A stretch of 64,000 bases of DNA from Paenibacillus sp. (GCA_031180825.1 JAPSLM010000004.1:211219-275218); one strand, 5' to 3'. Positions 11,025 through 21,226 are shown, counted from the first letter of the stretch. Numbers and translations are program-made. Notes: a model not told the origin generated them from the letters alone.

Positions 11025-11201
11025 CCCTTTTGACCTCCTGTTCCAAGCCATTCTATTTTTCATTGTATGGGCATGTACATCGAAATAGTACCGCTTCTTC
11101 GGCGGCGGAATCATCCGATTTCTTACCAGCAATTCACCCGCATGACAATCGTTCCCCGAGGCTACAATAGGCATTGAATTGCAAATGGGGAGGCCGAGTC
11201 C

Positions 11202-11876
11202 ATGGATCTATTGCCGCTTTTTTTTCGCACCATCCTGATCTATGTGATCGTATTTTTTACCCTGCGCATTATGGGAAAAAGGGAGATTGGCAAGCTGTCG
11301 GTCTTCGACCTCGTCATTTCCATCATGATCGCGGAAATTGCCGTGTTCGTGCTGGAGGATATGAAGAAGCCTTTAATCGAGGGGATCCTTCCCATGGCCA
11401 CCCTCGTCGTGGTTCAGTTAACTATTGCTTTTGTTTCGTTAAAAAACGAAAAGCTGCGCCGCTTGTTTGAAGGCAAGCCTTCCCCTATTATTCAGAACGG
11501 CAAGCTGAATCGGGAGGAAATGAAACGACAGCTTTACAACTTGGATGATTTGCTGCTGCAATTAAGAGAAAATAAAGTGACAAACCTTGCGGATGTCGAA
11601 TTTGCCCTTCTGGAATCGTCAGGCAAGCTGACCGTGGTGGAGAAACAGCAAGAGGGAGAACCGTCCGCCGATACGCCGGCTTCGTTTCGGTACGAAGGAC
11701 TTCCATTGCCGCTGATCATGGACGGTAAAGTTCAGGATGAAAATTTGACCAAGCTTGGCCAAACCCGTTTTTGGCTCAAGAGCCAGCTTCAGAGCAAGGG
11801 AGTCAAAGATTTCAAGGACGTATTTTTTTGTTCGGTCGATCATCGGGGTCGGTGGTTCATCAATAAAAAAAGATGA
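11202..11876 (+). CDS. DUF421 (YetF/YrbG-like) membrane protein
   Basis: RTILIYVIVFFTLRIMGKREIGKLSVFDLVISIMIAEIAV is a typical DUF421 N-terminus. Confidence 0.9.
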   Translation: MDLLPLFFRTILIYVIVFFTLRIMGKREIGKLSVFDLVISIMIAEIAVFVLEDMKKPLIEGILPMATLVVVQLTIAFVSLKNEKLRRLFEGKPSPIIQNGKLNREEMKRQLYNLDDLLLQLRENKVTNLADVEFALLESSGKLTVVEKQQEGEPSADTPASFRYEGLPLPLIMDGKVQDENLTKLGQTRFWLKSQLQSKGVKDFKDVFFCSVDHRGRWFINKKR

Positions 11877-11885
11877 CCGGGCCCA

Positions 11886-13451
11886 TTATTTCACAAAGCG
11901 TTTGCCAAGCCATAAAATTCGGAAAACATCGTCGCGGTCAATAAGTTTAAGCAGGATCGCGATCAGCAGATAAATAATGACCCCCGTCAGGCAGGAGATG
12001 GCAAAACGGGTAAAGCCGCTGGCAATCCACGGCGTATACATCACGACATGGCTGGCGAAGCCGGCGGCTGCCATACTTATCCCGACTTTCAGGAAATCCG
12101 CGGTCTGCATGCGAAACTGAAGCAGACGCACAACGCTGTTCCAATGGAGCAAGGTGACGAGCATAATATTCACGCTGATGGCGACAACCGCACCCAAGAT
12201 GCCGAATTCCGGACGGCTGGCCAAAAAATAAATCAGAGTAAGTTTCACGATGGACCCGATGAGCGTATTGATCAGCGCGCTTCCGGGTCTTTCGAGCGCC
12301 TGAAGGGTCGATTGCAGCGGTGCCTGAAAATAAATGAAAAGCGCCGCGGGCGCCATCATCCGAAGCATGGCCCCGACCCCGGGTTGTCCGTACATATATT
12401 GACAAATCGGCTCCGCCAGCACATACATCAGCACGGCAAAGGGGGCGCCCGTTACCAAAGCAAGCTTTAGCGATTGGTGCAGCCGCATATGGATGGTTTT
12501 GATATCGTTCTTGGCCGCCGCCTCGGACAAGGAAGGGATAAGCGAAACCGCGAGGGAAAAAGTAAGTGCGCTCGGAAGCATCAGCACCGGTATAATCATT
12601 CCTTGCAATGCTCCGTACTGCGCCGTCGCCACGCCGGTTGCTACGCCTGCCAATGCAAGGCTTTGAATAATGAGAATCGATTCCAGAAAGTACGAGCCGG
12701 AGCCGACCAGCTTGCTTCCGGTGACGGGGACGGCTAACTGAAGAAGGCTTTTCAGGCTCGCGAAGCGGGTCAGCGACCGTTGGGAACCGATTTTCCCCCG
12801 GGAGGCCGTGAGCCGCTGCAACCGGCTATGCCGGTAAAGCAGCACCAGAACGAGCAGCGCGCACAACTCGCCGACCATGACGCCGATCATCGCTCCCGCG
12901 GCGGCAAATTCGATCCCGTAAGGCAGCAGCATAAATGCAAAAGCGAGAACCGTGATGATGCGGACGAGCGTCTCGACCACTTGGGACAGCGCTGTCGGAA
13001 TCATGTCCTGCCGGCCTTGAAAATACCCGCGGAACACGGCCGATATGCCGACGAGCGGGATGATCGGCGTCATACACAGGAACGTGTAATATACGCGGGG
13101 ATCCGTAAACAGGTGGTCGGTAATCCACCGGGCGCCGAGGACGATGACGGCCGTGAAGACCAAGCTGACTGCGGTCGCCAGGGCAAGCGCTACCCGGAAG
13201 ATCGTACGGACCCGGGACGCGTCGCCTTCGGCTTCGGCTGCAGCGATCAACTTGGCTACCGCCACCGGGATGCCTCCGGTGACGATCGTAAGAATAACGA
13301 TGAGAAACGGCCATCCCATTTGATAAAGGCCAATACCCTCCGGACCGATGACCCGCGGAAGCGTAATCCGGGGAATGAAGCCGAGAATGCGGTTGACAAT
13401 GCCTGCTGCAAGGAGGATGAGCGTTCCTTGGATAAACGATTGTTTTGTCAA
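11886..13451 (-). CDS. spoVB: Stage V sporulation protein B / MATE-like polysaccharide flippase
   Basis: TKQSFIQGTLILLAAGIVNRILGFIPRITLPRVIGPEGIGLYQM; TTG start inferred. Confidence 0.93.
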   Translation of the reverse strand: MTKQSFIQGTLILLAAGIVNRILGFIPRITLPRVIGPEGIGLYQMGWPFLIVILTIVTGGIPVAVAKLIAAAEAEGDASRVRTIFRVALALATAVSLVFTAVIVLGARWITDHLFTDPRVYYTFLCMTPIIPLVGISAVFRGYFQGRQDMIPTALSQVVETLVRIITVLAFAFMLLPYGIEFAAAGAMIGVMVGELCALLVLVLLYRHSRLQRLTASRGKIGSQRSLTRFASLKSLLQLAVPVTGSKLVGSGSYFLESILIIQSLALAGVATGVATAQYGALQGMIIPVLMLPSALTFSLAVSLIPSLSEAAAKNDIKTIHMRLHQSLKLALVTGAPFAVLMYVLAEPICQYMYGQPGVGAMLRMMAPAALFIYFQAPLQSTLQALERPGSALINTLIGSIVKLTLIYFLASRPEFGILGAVVAISVNIMLVTLLHWNSVVRLLQFRMQTADFLKVGISMAAAGFASHVVMYTPWIASGFTRFAISCLTGVIIYLLIAILLKLIDRDDVFRILWLGKRFVK

Positions 13452-13634
13452 GGGGACCGACCTTCTTTCTTCCCGGATGGGCTTGTATTCCCGTGCGTTA
13501 CTAATGGATATGCACAACCTGTCCAAGAGCATGCAACAATTTTTAGAGTGCGCTGCAGCTGCAAGCGGCAGGAAAACGGTCGGGTACAGCGAATAGGTAC
13601 AATAACGAGGCTGCGCACGCGGGAGGGTTGCGAG

Positions 13635-14267
13635 ATGGAAAACGACAGTTGGAAACAGGTTCGCAGCGACGGCAAAGGTCCGGATTCCACGGAAGCGGGA
13701 TCAGAGCATGATGCCGCCTTCGCTCCGGAAACGGGGCCGGGAGCCGGGGAGGAGAGAACGGACGACTCCGAGTCTCGGGATCCGCAGGAAGACGGGGCGC
13801 AGGAACCTGCGGCGGAGAAGCCGCTTGAGGAGCCGGTTCCTTATATGGAGCTTTTTTACTCGGAAGGGGAGACGATCGATTGCCCGGCGGACCCGGCGGC
13901 GGAAGAGGCGGTTTCAGCCTCGGCTGACGAACAGGACGAGCAGTGCGAGCCCGAAGCGGGAGATCTTCCGGAGCTTTGGATGAAGCATATGGCTTCGGAA
14001 CCGGACCCTGAACCCGAAGAAGAGCCTATGGATGACGAGCAGCTCAGCCGGGTGATCGAAGATATTTGCCGAAGCAAAGCCGAGGAGTTCCGCATGATCG
14101 GCTACGAACAGGTGACGGGAGAGGAAATATGGGAATGCGTCAGCGACAAATATCGTAAGACCGGCGTTCCTCCGCTGCACCGGATCGTCAACGATATTTT
14201 ATCCTTGAAGGCGACGCAGTTCATGAACTGGATGACCATGAGCATATATAAGGATGCCCATCGCTAG
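13635..14267 (+). CDS. ComN-like post-transcriptional regulator with acidic N-terminal extension
   Basis: C-terminal QLSRVIEDICRSKAEEFRMIGYEQVTGEEIWECVSDKYRK..LHRIVNDILSLKATQFMNWMTMSIYK; located between spoVB and secD. Confidence 0.75.
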   Translation: MENDSWKQVRSDGKGPDSTEAGSEHDAAFAPETGPGAGEERTDDSESRDPQEDGAQEPAAEKPLEEPVPYMELFYSEGETIDCPADPAAEEAVSASADEQDEQCEPEAGDLPELWMKHMASEPDPEPEEEPMDDEQLSRVIEDICRSKAEEFRMIGYEQVTGEEIWECVSDKYRKTGVPPLHRIVNDILSLKATQFMNWMTMSIYKDAHR

Positions 14268-14378
14268 CGAGCGGGCTTCTTTTTTGCGTGCGTCTTTACA
14301 AGAAGGAAAAAAGAGGCAAATTGACTCGTTTTTCGCACGTAGGTATAATAGGAATATTGATTATGGAAGGAGACTTTT

Positions 14379-15611
14379 ATGGACATCAAAAGAATCGTCG
14401 CTTTTTTCGCTATCGTACTGATCGTCTTTGCCGCGATCGGAGTGACGAGTCCGCAGCTTGTCAAACAAGTGAAGCTGGGGCTTGATTTGAAAGGCGGCTT
14501 TGAGATTCTGTACGTTGCGGAGCCGATTGAGCCCGGGAAGCCGGTTACCCCCGAATCGCTCAAGCAAACCGCTATCAGTCTGGAGAAACGGGCCGATAGT
14601 CTCGGAATTGCAGAGCCGGAAGTAACAACCGAGGGAAGCGACCGGATTCGCGTGAAACTGGCCGGGGTGTCGAACGAAGAGGAAGTCAGAAAGATCATCA
14701 AAGAGCCTGCGCAGCTCACGTTCCGCGGGCCGGACGGCACGAAGGAATTGCTTGGGAGCGACTTCGTAGAGGGCGCTGCCAAAGTCGGTTTCGACGAAAC
14801 GAACCGTCCTCTCATTTCGATCGAAGTCAAGGATAAAGAGAAATTCCGCAAGGTTACGGAGAAGCTGCTCGGTCAACCGCTCGCCATTTATTTGGACGAG
14901 ACTCTGCTGTCTGCACCAGAGGTAAGATCGGTACTGACCGACGGCAAAGCAACGATCACAGGCAATTATACGTTTGACGAAGCCAATAAACTGAAAGACA
15001 CGATCAACCTTGGCGCGCTTCCGCTGAAGCTTACCGAGAAATATACGCAGAGCGTGGGCGCTACGCTTGGCCAATTGTCCTTGCAGGAAACGGTGAAAGC
15101 CGGCCTTGTCGGTTCCGTGCTGATCCTGCTTTTCATGCTGATCTTTTACCGGATACCGGGCCTCGTGGCCTCGATAGCGATCATCACCTACTCCTGGCTG
15201 CTTCTTCTCGTCTTTGACTTGATCAATGCAACGCTGACGCTGCCGGGGATTGCCGCTTTTATTCTCGGGATCGGGATGGCGGTCGACGCGAACATCATTA
15301 CCGCCGAACGGATCAAAGAGGAAATTCGCAGCGGCAAAAGTATTCTTTCCTCCATGAAGGCGGGCTCGAAGCATTCGTTCCGAACGATTATGGATGCCAA
15401 TATTACCAATATTATTGCCGGCGCTGTACTATTCTACATCGGTAACGGAGCCATCCGCGGATTTGCGCTCACGACGATGCTCAGCATCGTGCTTAGTGTG
15501 ATCACGAACGTCTTCTTTGCGCGGTTTTTGACCTTGCTGCTCATCCGAAGCAATTTGTTCAAGAAGCCGGTCTATTTTGGCGTAAAGGAGTCGGAAATCC
15601 GTGAACTCTAA
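14379..15611 (+). CDS. secD: Protein translocase subunit SecD
   Basis: LGLDLKGGFEILY, ILGIGMAVDANIITAERIKEE. Confidence 0.97.
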   Translation: MDIKRIVAFFAIVLIVFAAIGVTSPQLVKQVKLGLDLKGGFEILYVAEPIEPGKPVTPESLKQTAISLEKRADSLGIAEPEVTTEGSDRIRVKLAGVSNEEEVRKIIKEPAQLTFRGPDGTKELLGSDFVEGAAKVGFDETNRPLISIEVKDKEKFRKVTEKLLGQPLAIYLDETLLSAPEVRSVLTDGKATITGNYTFDEANKLKDTINLGALPLKLTEKYTQSVGATLGQLSLQETVKAGLVGSVLILLFMLIFYRIPGLVASIAIITYSWLLLLVFDLINATLTLPGIAAFILGIGMAVDANIITAERIKEEIRSGKSILSSMKAGSKHSFRTIMDANITNIIAGAVLFYIGNGAIRGFALTTMLSIVLSVITNVFFARFLTLLLIRSNLFKKPVYFGVKESEIREL

Positions 15612-16518
15612 AACTAAAATCCTTTTTGATTTTGTCAAACACCGCAAAACGTTCTATATCATTTCGCTTCTTATCTGTATCGTCGGCGCCATCGTGTTGG
15701 CGGTCAGCGGTCTGAACTACGGGGTTGAATTCCGGGCGGGTACGTCGTTGGACATCTCGGCCGGACAAGCGATGGATAAGGCCAAAGCCGAAGAACTGCT
15801 CAAAAGCGTCGGCGTCGAAGCCGGTGTGATGACCCTCGGCGGGGACAACAACAATCGTCTGTCCATGCGTTTTACCGACATCTTGCCCGAAGCAACCTTG
15901 AAGCAGATCCAGGAAAAATTTAAGGCAACCTATGGCGACGGCGTATCGCAGGAAGTAAATACCGTTACGCCGGATATGGCGCTGGAGCTTCGCAATAAAG
16001 CGCTCATCGCGATCGGGGTAGCCAGCTTGGCCATTTGTCTTTATGTCACGATTCGCTTCGAGTGGCGTTTCGCGATTGCTTCGATTATTGCGATTTTGCA
16101 CGACGCCTTTTTGGTTATCAGCGTGTTTGCGATCTTCCGGCTGGAAGTGAACCTGCCGTTTATGGCCGCCGTGCTTACGACGATCGGCTATTCGATTAAC
16201 GATAAAATCGTCGTCTTTGACCGGGTTCGCGAAAATCTGCGCTTTGCCAAGCTGAAGACGCCGGACGATTTGGCGGGCTTATTGAACGACAGTATTTGGC
16301 AGACCATGACGAGAAATATCAATACGGTCCTTACGGTATTGATTGCCGCCGTTTGTTTGCTTGTGCTCGGCAGTCCTTCCATTCAGCTCTTCGCGCTTGC
16401 GAAGATCATCGGTCTGACCAGCGGCGCGTATTCTTCCATTTTTATTGCGGGTCCGCTCTGGCACGATCTGAAAAGCAAAGCGCTCGGCTCAAAAAAGAGC
16501 TCTGCAGCGAAAGCGTAA
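15601..16518 (+). CDS. secF: Protein translocase subunit SecF
   Basis: GLNYGVEFRAGTSLDI, TTIGYSINDKIVVFDRVREN; overlaps secD by 11 nt. Confidence 0.97.
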   Translation: MNSKTKILFDFVKHRKTFYIISLLICIVGAIVLAVSGLNYGVEFRAGTSLDISAGQAMDKAKAEELLKSVGVEAGVMTLGGDNNNRLSMRFTDILPEATLKQIQEKFKATYGDGVSQEVNTVTPDMALELRNKALIAIGVASLAICLYVTIRFEWRFAIASIIAILHDAFLVISVFAIFRLEVNLPFMAAVLTTIGYSINDKIVVFDRVRENLRFAKLKTPDDLAGLLNDSIWQTMTRNINTVLTVLIAAVCLLVLGSPSIQLFALAKIIGLTSGAYSSIFIAGPLWHDLKSKALGSKKSSAAKA

Positions 16519-16614
16519 GAACCGCTTTTACCGAAGCCATGGTTCATCTGCGGCCGGCCGCGTGAAACGGCAAGTTTCCGCGGCCTTTCTATCAATCTCA
16601 TGGAGGAGTGGCCC

Positions 16615-17565
16615 ATGACGGAGGAACGTTACAAGCAAGCGGCAGCGGGCGCATGGATCGGCATAGCAGGAAATCTTGCCCTTGCCCTTCTGAAAGGCGT
16701 AACCGGGTATATGGCCAACAGTAAAGCGTTAATGGCCGATGCGTTCCATTCGGCGTCGGATGTCGTAGGATCGGTTGCGGTGCTGGTCGGGCTTCGCGCG
16801 GCCAAGCGGCCCCCTGACGAAGATCATCCGTACGGACACGGCAAGGCGGAGCCGATCGCGGCCATTGTTTTATCGGTGCTGCTGCTTGTGGTCGGCTTGG
16901 AAATCGGCATTTCTGCGGCGAAATCGATCTATGGCGGCGTGCACGAACCGCCGGAAGGCTTCGCGCTTACGGTGCTCATCTTGTCCATCATTGTTAAAGA
17001 AGCGATGTTTCAATACAAGTTCCGGCTTGGGAAGAAGCTGGCCAGTCAAGCCTTGATCGCCAACGCTTGGGAGCACCGCTCCGACGTTTATTCCTCGGTT
17101 GCCGCTTTTATCGGGGTCGGGGGCGCGATGCTCGGTTCCTATTTCGGAAATGCTTACCTGTATTATTTGGACCCGATCGCGGGTTTGGTCGTCGCGCTCA
17201 TGGTGCTTCGAATGGGGTACCGTTTATTGATGGATTCGGTTCACAGCACGATGGACCATGTGCTGCATCAAGAGGATGCGGCGGATTTGCTGGAAACGGT
17301 GCAGCGCATTAAAGGCGTCATCGCCGTCGATCAGTTGCGGGCGCGGGAACACGGACATTATGTCATTGTCGACGTGAAAATCAGCGTCAATCCGCGTATC
17401 TCGATTCAAGAAGGGCATGATATTGCCAAAATCGTCAAGCATACGCTCATGAAAAGGTTCCTGCATGTTTCCGACGTGTTCGTTCACGTCAATCCGTACG
17501 ATGCGGGCTATCCGTACAAGAGTGCGGATTCGGAGCTTGACGATATGCCCACGGTGCTTCACTAA
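16615..17565 (+). CDS. Cation diffusion facilitator family transporter
   Basis: SKALMADAFHSASDVVGSVAVLVGLRAAKRPPDEDHPYGHGKAE. Confidence 0.95.
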   Translation: MTEERYKQAAAGAWIGIAGNLALALLKGVTGYMANSKALMADAFHSASDVVGSVAVLVGLRAAKRPPDEDHPYGHGKAEPIAAIVLSVLLLVVGLEIGISAAKSIYGGVHEPPEGFALTVLILSIIVKEAMFQYKFRLGKKLASQALIANAWEHRSDVYSSVAAFIGVGGAMLGSYFGNAYLYYLDPIAGLVVALMVLRMGYRLLMDSVHSTMDHVLHQEDAADLLETVQRIKGVIAVDQLRAREHGHYVIVDVKISVNPRISIQEGHDIAKIVKHTLMKRFLHVSDVFVHVNPYDAGYPYKSADSELDDMPTVLH

Positions 17566-17588
17566 GAGGAATAGGGGGAACGGCCGTC

Positions 17589-20042
17589 ATGCTTCAGGCG
17601 AAGGCAAGATGGAATATCGGCGCGGCAGACGGCAAAGCGGCTGAAAGGTTGGCGGAGGAGCTTGATCTGCCGCCGATCATTTCAAGACTGCTCGTTGTCC
17701 GGGGAATAACGGATTCCACGCAAGCCGCCCATTTTTTATACGGAGGAACGGATCAGACGTACGATCCGTTCCTTTTAGATGGTATGGACCAAGCGGTGGA
17801 ACGAATTCGGAAGGCGATCGACACCGGAGAGCATATTCGCATCTACGGCGATTATGATGCGGACGGTGTCAGCAGCACGGCGCTGATGGTTCACCTGCTG
17901 CGGCAGCTCGGCTGCACGTTCGATTATTATATTCCGCATCGCGTTCATGAAGGCTACGGTCTCAACAACGCTGCGCTTGATGCGGCGAAGGAGCAGGGCG
18001 TCGGGTTGATCGTAACGGTCGATACCGGCATTAGCGCCGTGAAGGAAATCGCGCATGCGAACGCGTTGGGGATCGATGTTATCGTCACGGATCACCACGA
18101 ACCGCCGGAGGTGCTTCCGGAAGCTTACGCATTGATCAACCCGAAAAAGCCGGGTTGTCCTTACCCTTACAAGCAGCTTGCCGGGGTAGGCGTCGCGCTT
18201 AAGCTTGCACAAGCGCTTCTCGGCCGCTGGCCCGAGGAGCTGCTGGAGTTTGCCGCCATCGGCACGGTAGCCGATTTAATGCTGTTGACGGACGAAAACC
18301 GGATTATCGTGAAGCAAGGATTAGAACGGATGCGTTCCACAGCGAATTATGGGATTAGAGCGCTTCTGGAAATATCAGGAACAAAGGTTCGGGAAGTGAC
18401 TTCCACGCATATCGGATTTGCGCTGGCCCCCCGCATCAATGCAAGCGGACGTCTGCTCAGCGCGGATACGGCGGTTCGGCTGCTGACGACGACGAGCGAG
18501 CAGGAAGCGGAGCAGCTGGCATTCGAGCTGGATCAGTTGAACAAGGAACGGCAGCGCATTGTCGACGAAATGGCAAAACAGGCCGTCGACATGGTCGAAA
18601 AGCGCAAAGCGAACGGCGGATTGCCGGATGCCATCGTACTGGCTCATGAAGAGTGGAACGTCGGTGTGATCGGTATCGTGGCTTCCAAGATGGTCGACCG
18701 CTTTTACCGGCCGACCATTATTTTGGGCATTGATCCGGAAACCGGTATGGCCAAAGGCTCGGCGCGTTCGATTGCCGGCTTCGATATGTACCGTGCCTTA
18801 ACGCATTGCTCCGATTTAATGGATCATTACGGCGGTCATCCGATGGCGGCGGGCATGACGCTGGCCAGGGAGCATTTGCCGGAACTTGCCCTTCGGTTGG
18901 AACGGCTGGCGAAAGAATGGCTGACGCCGGACGATTACATACCGCAGCTGGATGCGGATTTGGTCTGCGATTTCAGTGACGTAACTCTGGAAAGCATCGG
19001 GCAGCTGGAGCGGCTCGGACCGTTCGGGATGGGGAATCCGTCCCCGCGTTTCGTGTTCGGCGGCCTTGCTTTGAATGACATGCGTACGATGGGCAAGGAG
19101 CAGCAGCATTTGAAGCTCTCTCTCCGTTCTGCGGAGGATGAGACGGCTGCCGCTATGGACGGGGTCGGATTCGGCAAAGCTTCTTTGGCGGAATGGATAT
19201 CGCCTTCGGCACAGCTTGAAGTGCTCGGGGAGCTGTCCATCAACGAATGGAACGGAGTACGCCGTCCGCAAATTATGATCCAGGACGTACGCGTACCGGA
19301 AATCCAGCTGTTCGACTGGCGGGGGACGCAGAGGCCGGAGAAAAAACTGGGAGAGCTGTGCGAGCGGCTAGAGCGGCACCCGATGGCGCAAACTGACGCT
19401 TTGCCTGCCGTAATCGTATTTGGAGAGGCGGTTCCGGTTCCGCTTCAAGCTTCTTCCTCCAAGTATACGCTGTGGTGTGCCGACGTTCACGGCCGGTTTC
19501 GGCCGGCGAACGCGCAGGCAAAACTTACGGTATTATCGGCGGCTTCGGATGTGTTCATTTATACCCTGCCTCAGAGAATGGAGCAGCTTCACGCACTGTC
19601 GGTTGAGGCGGCCTCTGCGCAGCGGTATTACGCCGCATTCGGAGGCACCGAGGAGGACAAGCAAGGCAGTATAATGCCGGGCCGTGAAATGTTTAAAGCC
19701 GTATATGGCGCCGTCATGGCATTGCGGCCTGAAGCCGCAAACCGGTCTGCAGGCGGCCAGGTGGTTCAGGCGATCGCAAAACGGTGCGCGATTTCGCCGC
19801 ATCTCGTCCGTTTTATACTGGATGTATTTACCGAGCTTGGCTTGATCGAGCCTGAAGGAGAGGGATACAGAATTGTGCCTTCCTCCGAAAAAAAAGATTT
19901 ATCCGCATCGCTGCTTTACCGCAGCCGTTTGAAACGGCCGGACATAGAACAGGAGCTTCTGTACTGCTCTGCGAAGGAGCTTCGTTCGAAGCTTCTGAAA
20001 GCGCCAGGACCAAACCATTCCATAATGGAGGAAATTGTATGA
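17589..20042 (+). CDS. recJ: Single-stranded-DNA-specific exonuclease RecJ
   Basis: IYGDYDADGVSSTALM, VIVTDHHEPPEVLPEAYALINPK, GGHPMAAGMTL. Confidence 0.96.
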   Translation: MLQAKARWNIGAADGKAAERLAEELDLPPIISRLLVVRGITDSTQAAHFLYGGTDQTYDPFLLDGMDQAVERIRKAIDTGEHIRIYGDYDADGVSSTALMVHLLRQLGCTFDYYIPHRVHEGYGLNNAALDAAKEQGVGLIVTVDTGISAVKEIAHANALGIDVIVTDHHEPPEVLPEAYALINPKKPGCPYPYKQLAGVGVALKLAQALLGRWPEELLEFAAIGTVADLMLLTDENRIIVKQGLERMRSTANYGIRALLEISGTKVREVTSTHIGFALAPRINASGRLLSADTAVRLLTTTSEQEAEQLAFELDQLNKERQRIVDEMAKQAVDMVEKRKANGGLPDAIVLAHEEWNVGVIGIVASKMVDRFYRPTIILGIDPETGMAKGSARSIAGFDMYRALTHCSDLMDHYGGHPMAAGMTLAREHLPELALRLERLAKEWLTPDDYIPQLDADLVCDFSDVTLESIGQLERLGPFGMGNPSPRFVFGGLALNDMRTMGKEQQHLKLSLRSAEDETAAAMDGVGFGKASLAEWISPSAQLEVLGELSINEWNGVRRPQIMIQDVRVPEIQLFDWRGTQRPEKKLGELCERLERHPMAQTDALPAVIVFGEAVPVPLQASSSKYTLWCADVHGRFRPANAQAKLTVLSAASDVFIYTLPQRMEQLHALSVEAASAQRYYAAFGGTEEDKQGSIMPGREMFKAVYGAVMALRPEAANRSAGGQVVQAIAKRCAISPHLVRFILDVFTELGLIEPEGEGYRIVPSSEKKDLSASLLYRSRLKRPDIEQELLYCSAKELRSKLLKAPGPNHSIMEEIV

Positions 20043-20551
20043 ACTTCAAAGATTATATCCGCGTTATCGAAGACTTCCCGCAGCAGGGAATCAGCTTTAA
20101 GGACATCACGACATTGCTGAGAGACGGCCAAGCCTACAAAGCCGTTATCGAAGAGCTTGCCCGCCGCTTCAAGGATAAGGAGATCGATTGCATCGCCGGG
20201 CCGGAAGCGCGCGGTTTCGTAATCGGCGCTCCGCTCGCGATCGCATTGGGAGTCGGCTTCGTGCCGATCCGCAAAAGCGGAAAGCTGCCGGGAGCAACGA
20301 TTGAAGCGGATTACGCTCTGGAGTATGGCAAAGACAAGCTTGCGATGCATAACGATGCGATTGCGCCGGGACAAAAAGTGCTGATTGCCGACGATTTGCT
20401 GGCCACAGGGGGCACGATTGCGACCTCGATCAACCTGGTGAAGCAGTTGGGCGGGGAAGTGGTCGGGGCGGCGTTCCTGATCGAGCTTTTGGAGCTTAAC
20501 GGACGGGAGAAGCTGGACGGGGTCGAAGTATTTTCGCTCCTGCAGTATTAA
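20039..20551 (+). CDS. apt: Adenine phosphoribosyltransferase
   Basis: IRVIEDFPQQGISFKDITTLL, GPEARGFVIGAPLA, VLIADDLLATGGTI. Confidence 0.97.
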   Translation: MNFKDYIRVIEDFPQQGISFKDITTLLRDGQAYKAVIEELARRFKDKEIDCIAGPEARGFVIGAPLAIALGVGFVPIRKSGKLPGATIEADYALEYGKDKLAMHNDAIAPGQKVLIADDLLATGGTIATSINLVKQLGGEVVGAAFLIELLELNGREKLDGVEVFSLLQY

Positions 20552-20570
20552 TATTCAAATGGATGCAAAA

Positions 20571-20612
20571 AGGCGTTTCTGGAGGAAAAAACCTCGGAAA
20601 CGTCTTTTTTCT
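20571..20612 (+). terminator. Intrinsic terminator after apt
   Basis: AGGCGTTTC..GGAGG..CCTC.GAAACGTCTTTTTT. Confidence 0.85.
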
Positions 20613-20661
20613 ATCCTTTTTTATCAGGATGAGCTAAACGTTGATAGATTTTCGTGGACAA

Positions 20662-20697
20662 GACAATCGCGCGTTTTATAAGAACGAAGCGATTGTC
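20662..20697. repeat. Inverted repeat in the upstream region of the CotG-like gene
   Basis: GACAATCGC-N18-GCGATTGTC, perfect 9-bp arms. Confidence 0.8.
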
Positions 20698-20759
20698 CAT
20701 GTCAAGGAAAACGTCTTCGCAATATATTAAAGCATAACCAAGAGAGGAGGTAGATTTCT

Positions 20760-21125
20760 ATGTTTGATTACGAACATGATTACCAAAAAAGCGGTGGCCA
20801 CAAGAAAAAGGTCAGCGAAAAAACGAAGAGCGAGCACAAAAGCGAAAACAGCAAAAAGGATCACAAAAGCAAATGGGAATACTTCGCCAAATGGGTGTAC
20901 AGCAGCAAGCGAGATCACAAGAGCAGCGAAAGCGAAAAGCAGCGCAAAAAAGCATTCGATCACAAAAGTTCCAGCTCGTTTAAAAAATATGACAAAGAAA
21001 AAAGCCATAAAAGTCACGACAAACACAAAAGCTACGACAAGCACAAAAGTTACGACAAGCATAAAAGTTACGACAAGCATAAAAGCTATAACAAAAGCTA
21101 CGGAGACAAGAAAAAAGGCTATTAA
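20760..21125 (+). CDS. CotG-like Lys/Ser/His-rich low-complexity protein (candidate spore coat protein)
   Basis: RBS AGAGGAGGT; 121 aa with (DKHKSY)4 tandem repeat and other HKS motifs; composition resembles CotG; followed by a CotH-family gene. Confidence 0.65.
   Translation: MFDYEHDYQKSGGHKKKVSEKTKSEHKSENSKKDHKSKWEYFAKWVYSSKRDHKSSESEKQRKKAFDHKSSSSFKKYDKEKSHKSHDKHKSYDKHKSYDKHKSYDKHKSYNKSYGDKKKGY
21018..21089 (+). repeat. 18-bp coding tandem repeat x4 (DKHKSY)
   Basis: gacaarcayaaaagytay repeated in tandem. Confidence 0.95.
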
Positions 21126-21226
21126 CAACGCGCTCCGCAGTTAAAACAACCGCCTCCTTCCGCGTTTTATCCGAGCATGGCATACGCCGTGTCTGCGGCG
21201 GATGCCGCGCATAAGATAAAGTAGCA

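Noticed and set aside
12780-13600. N-terminal part of the 495-aa plus-strand ORF (12780..14267)
   Set aside because: This part is antisense to spoVB; the real gene starts at ATG 13635 after an RBS.
20700-20759. Sigma-K promoter for the CotG-like gene (GCATAACCAA)
   Set aside because: Partial -10 match, but spacing to a candidate AC -35 is not convincing; sporulation control remains a hypothesis.
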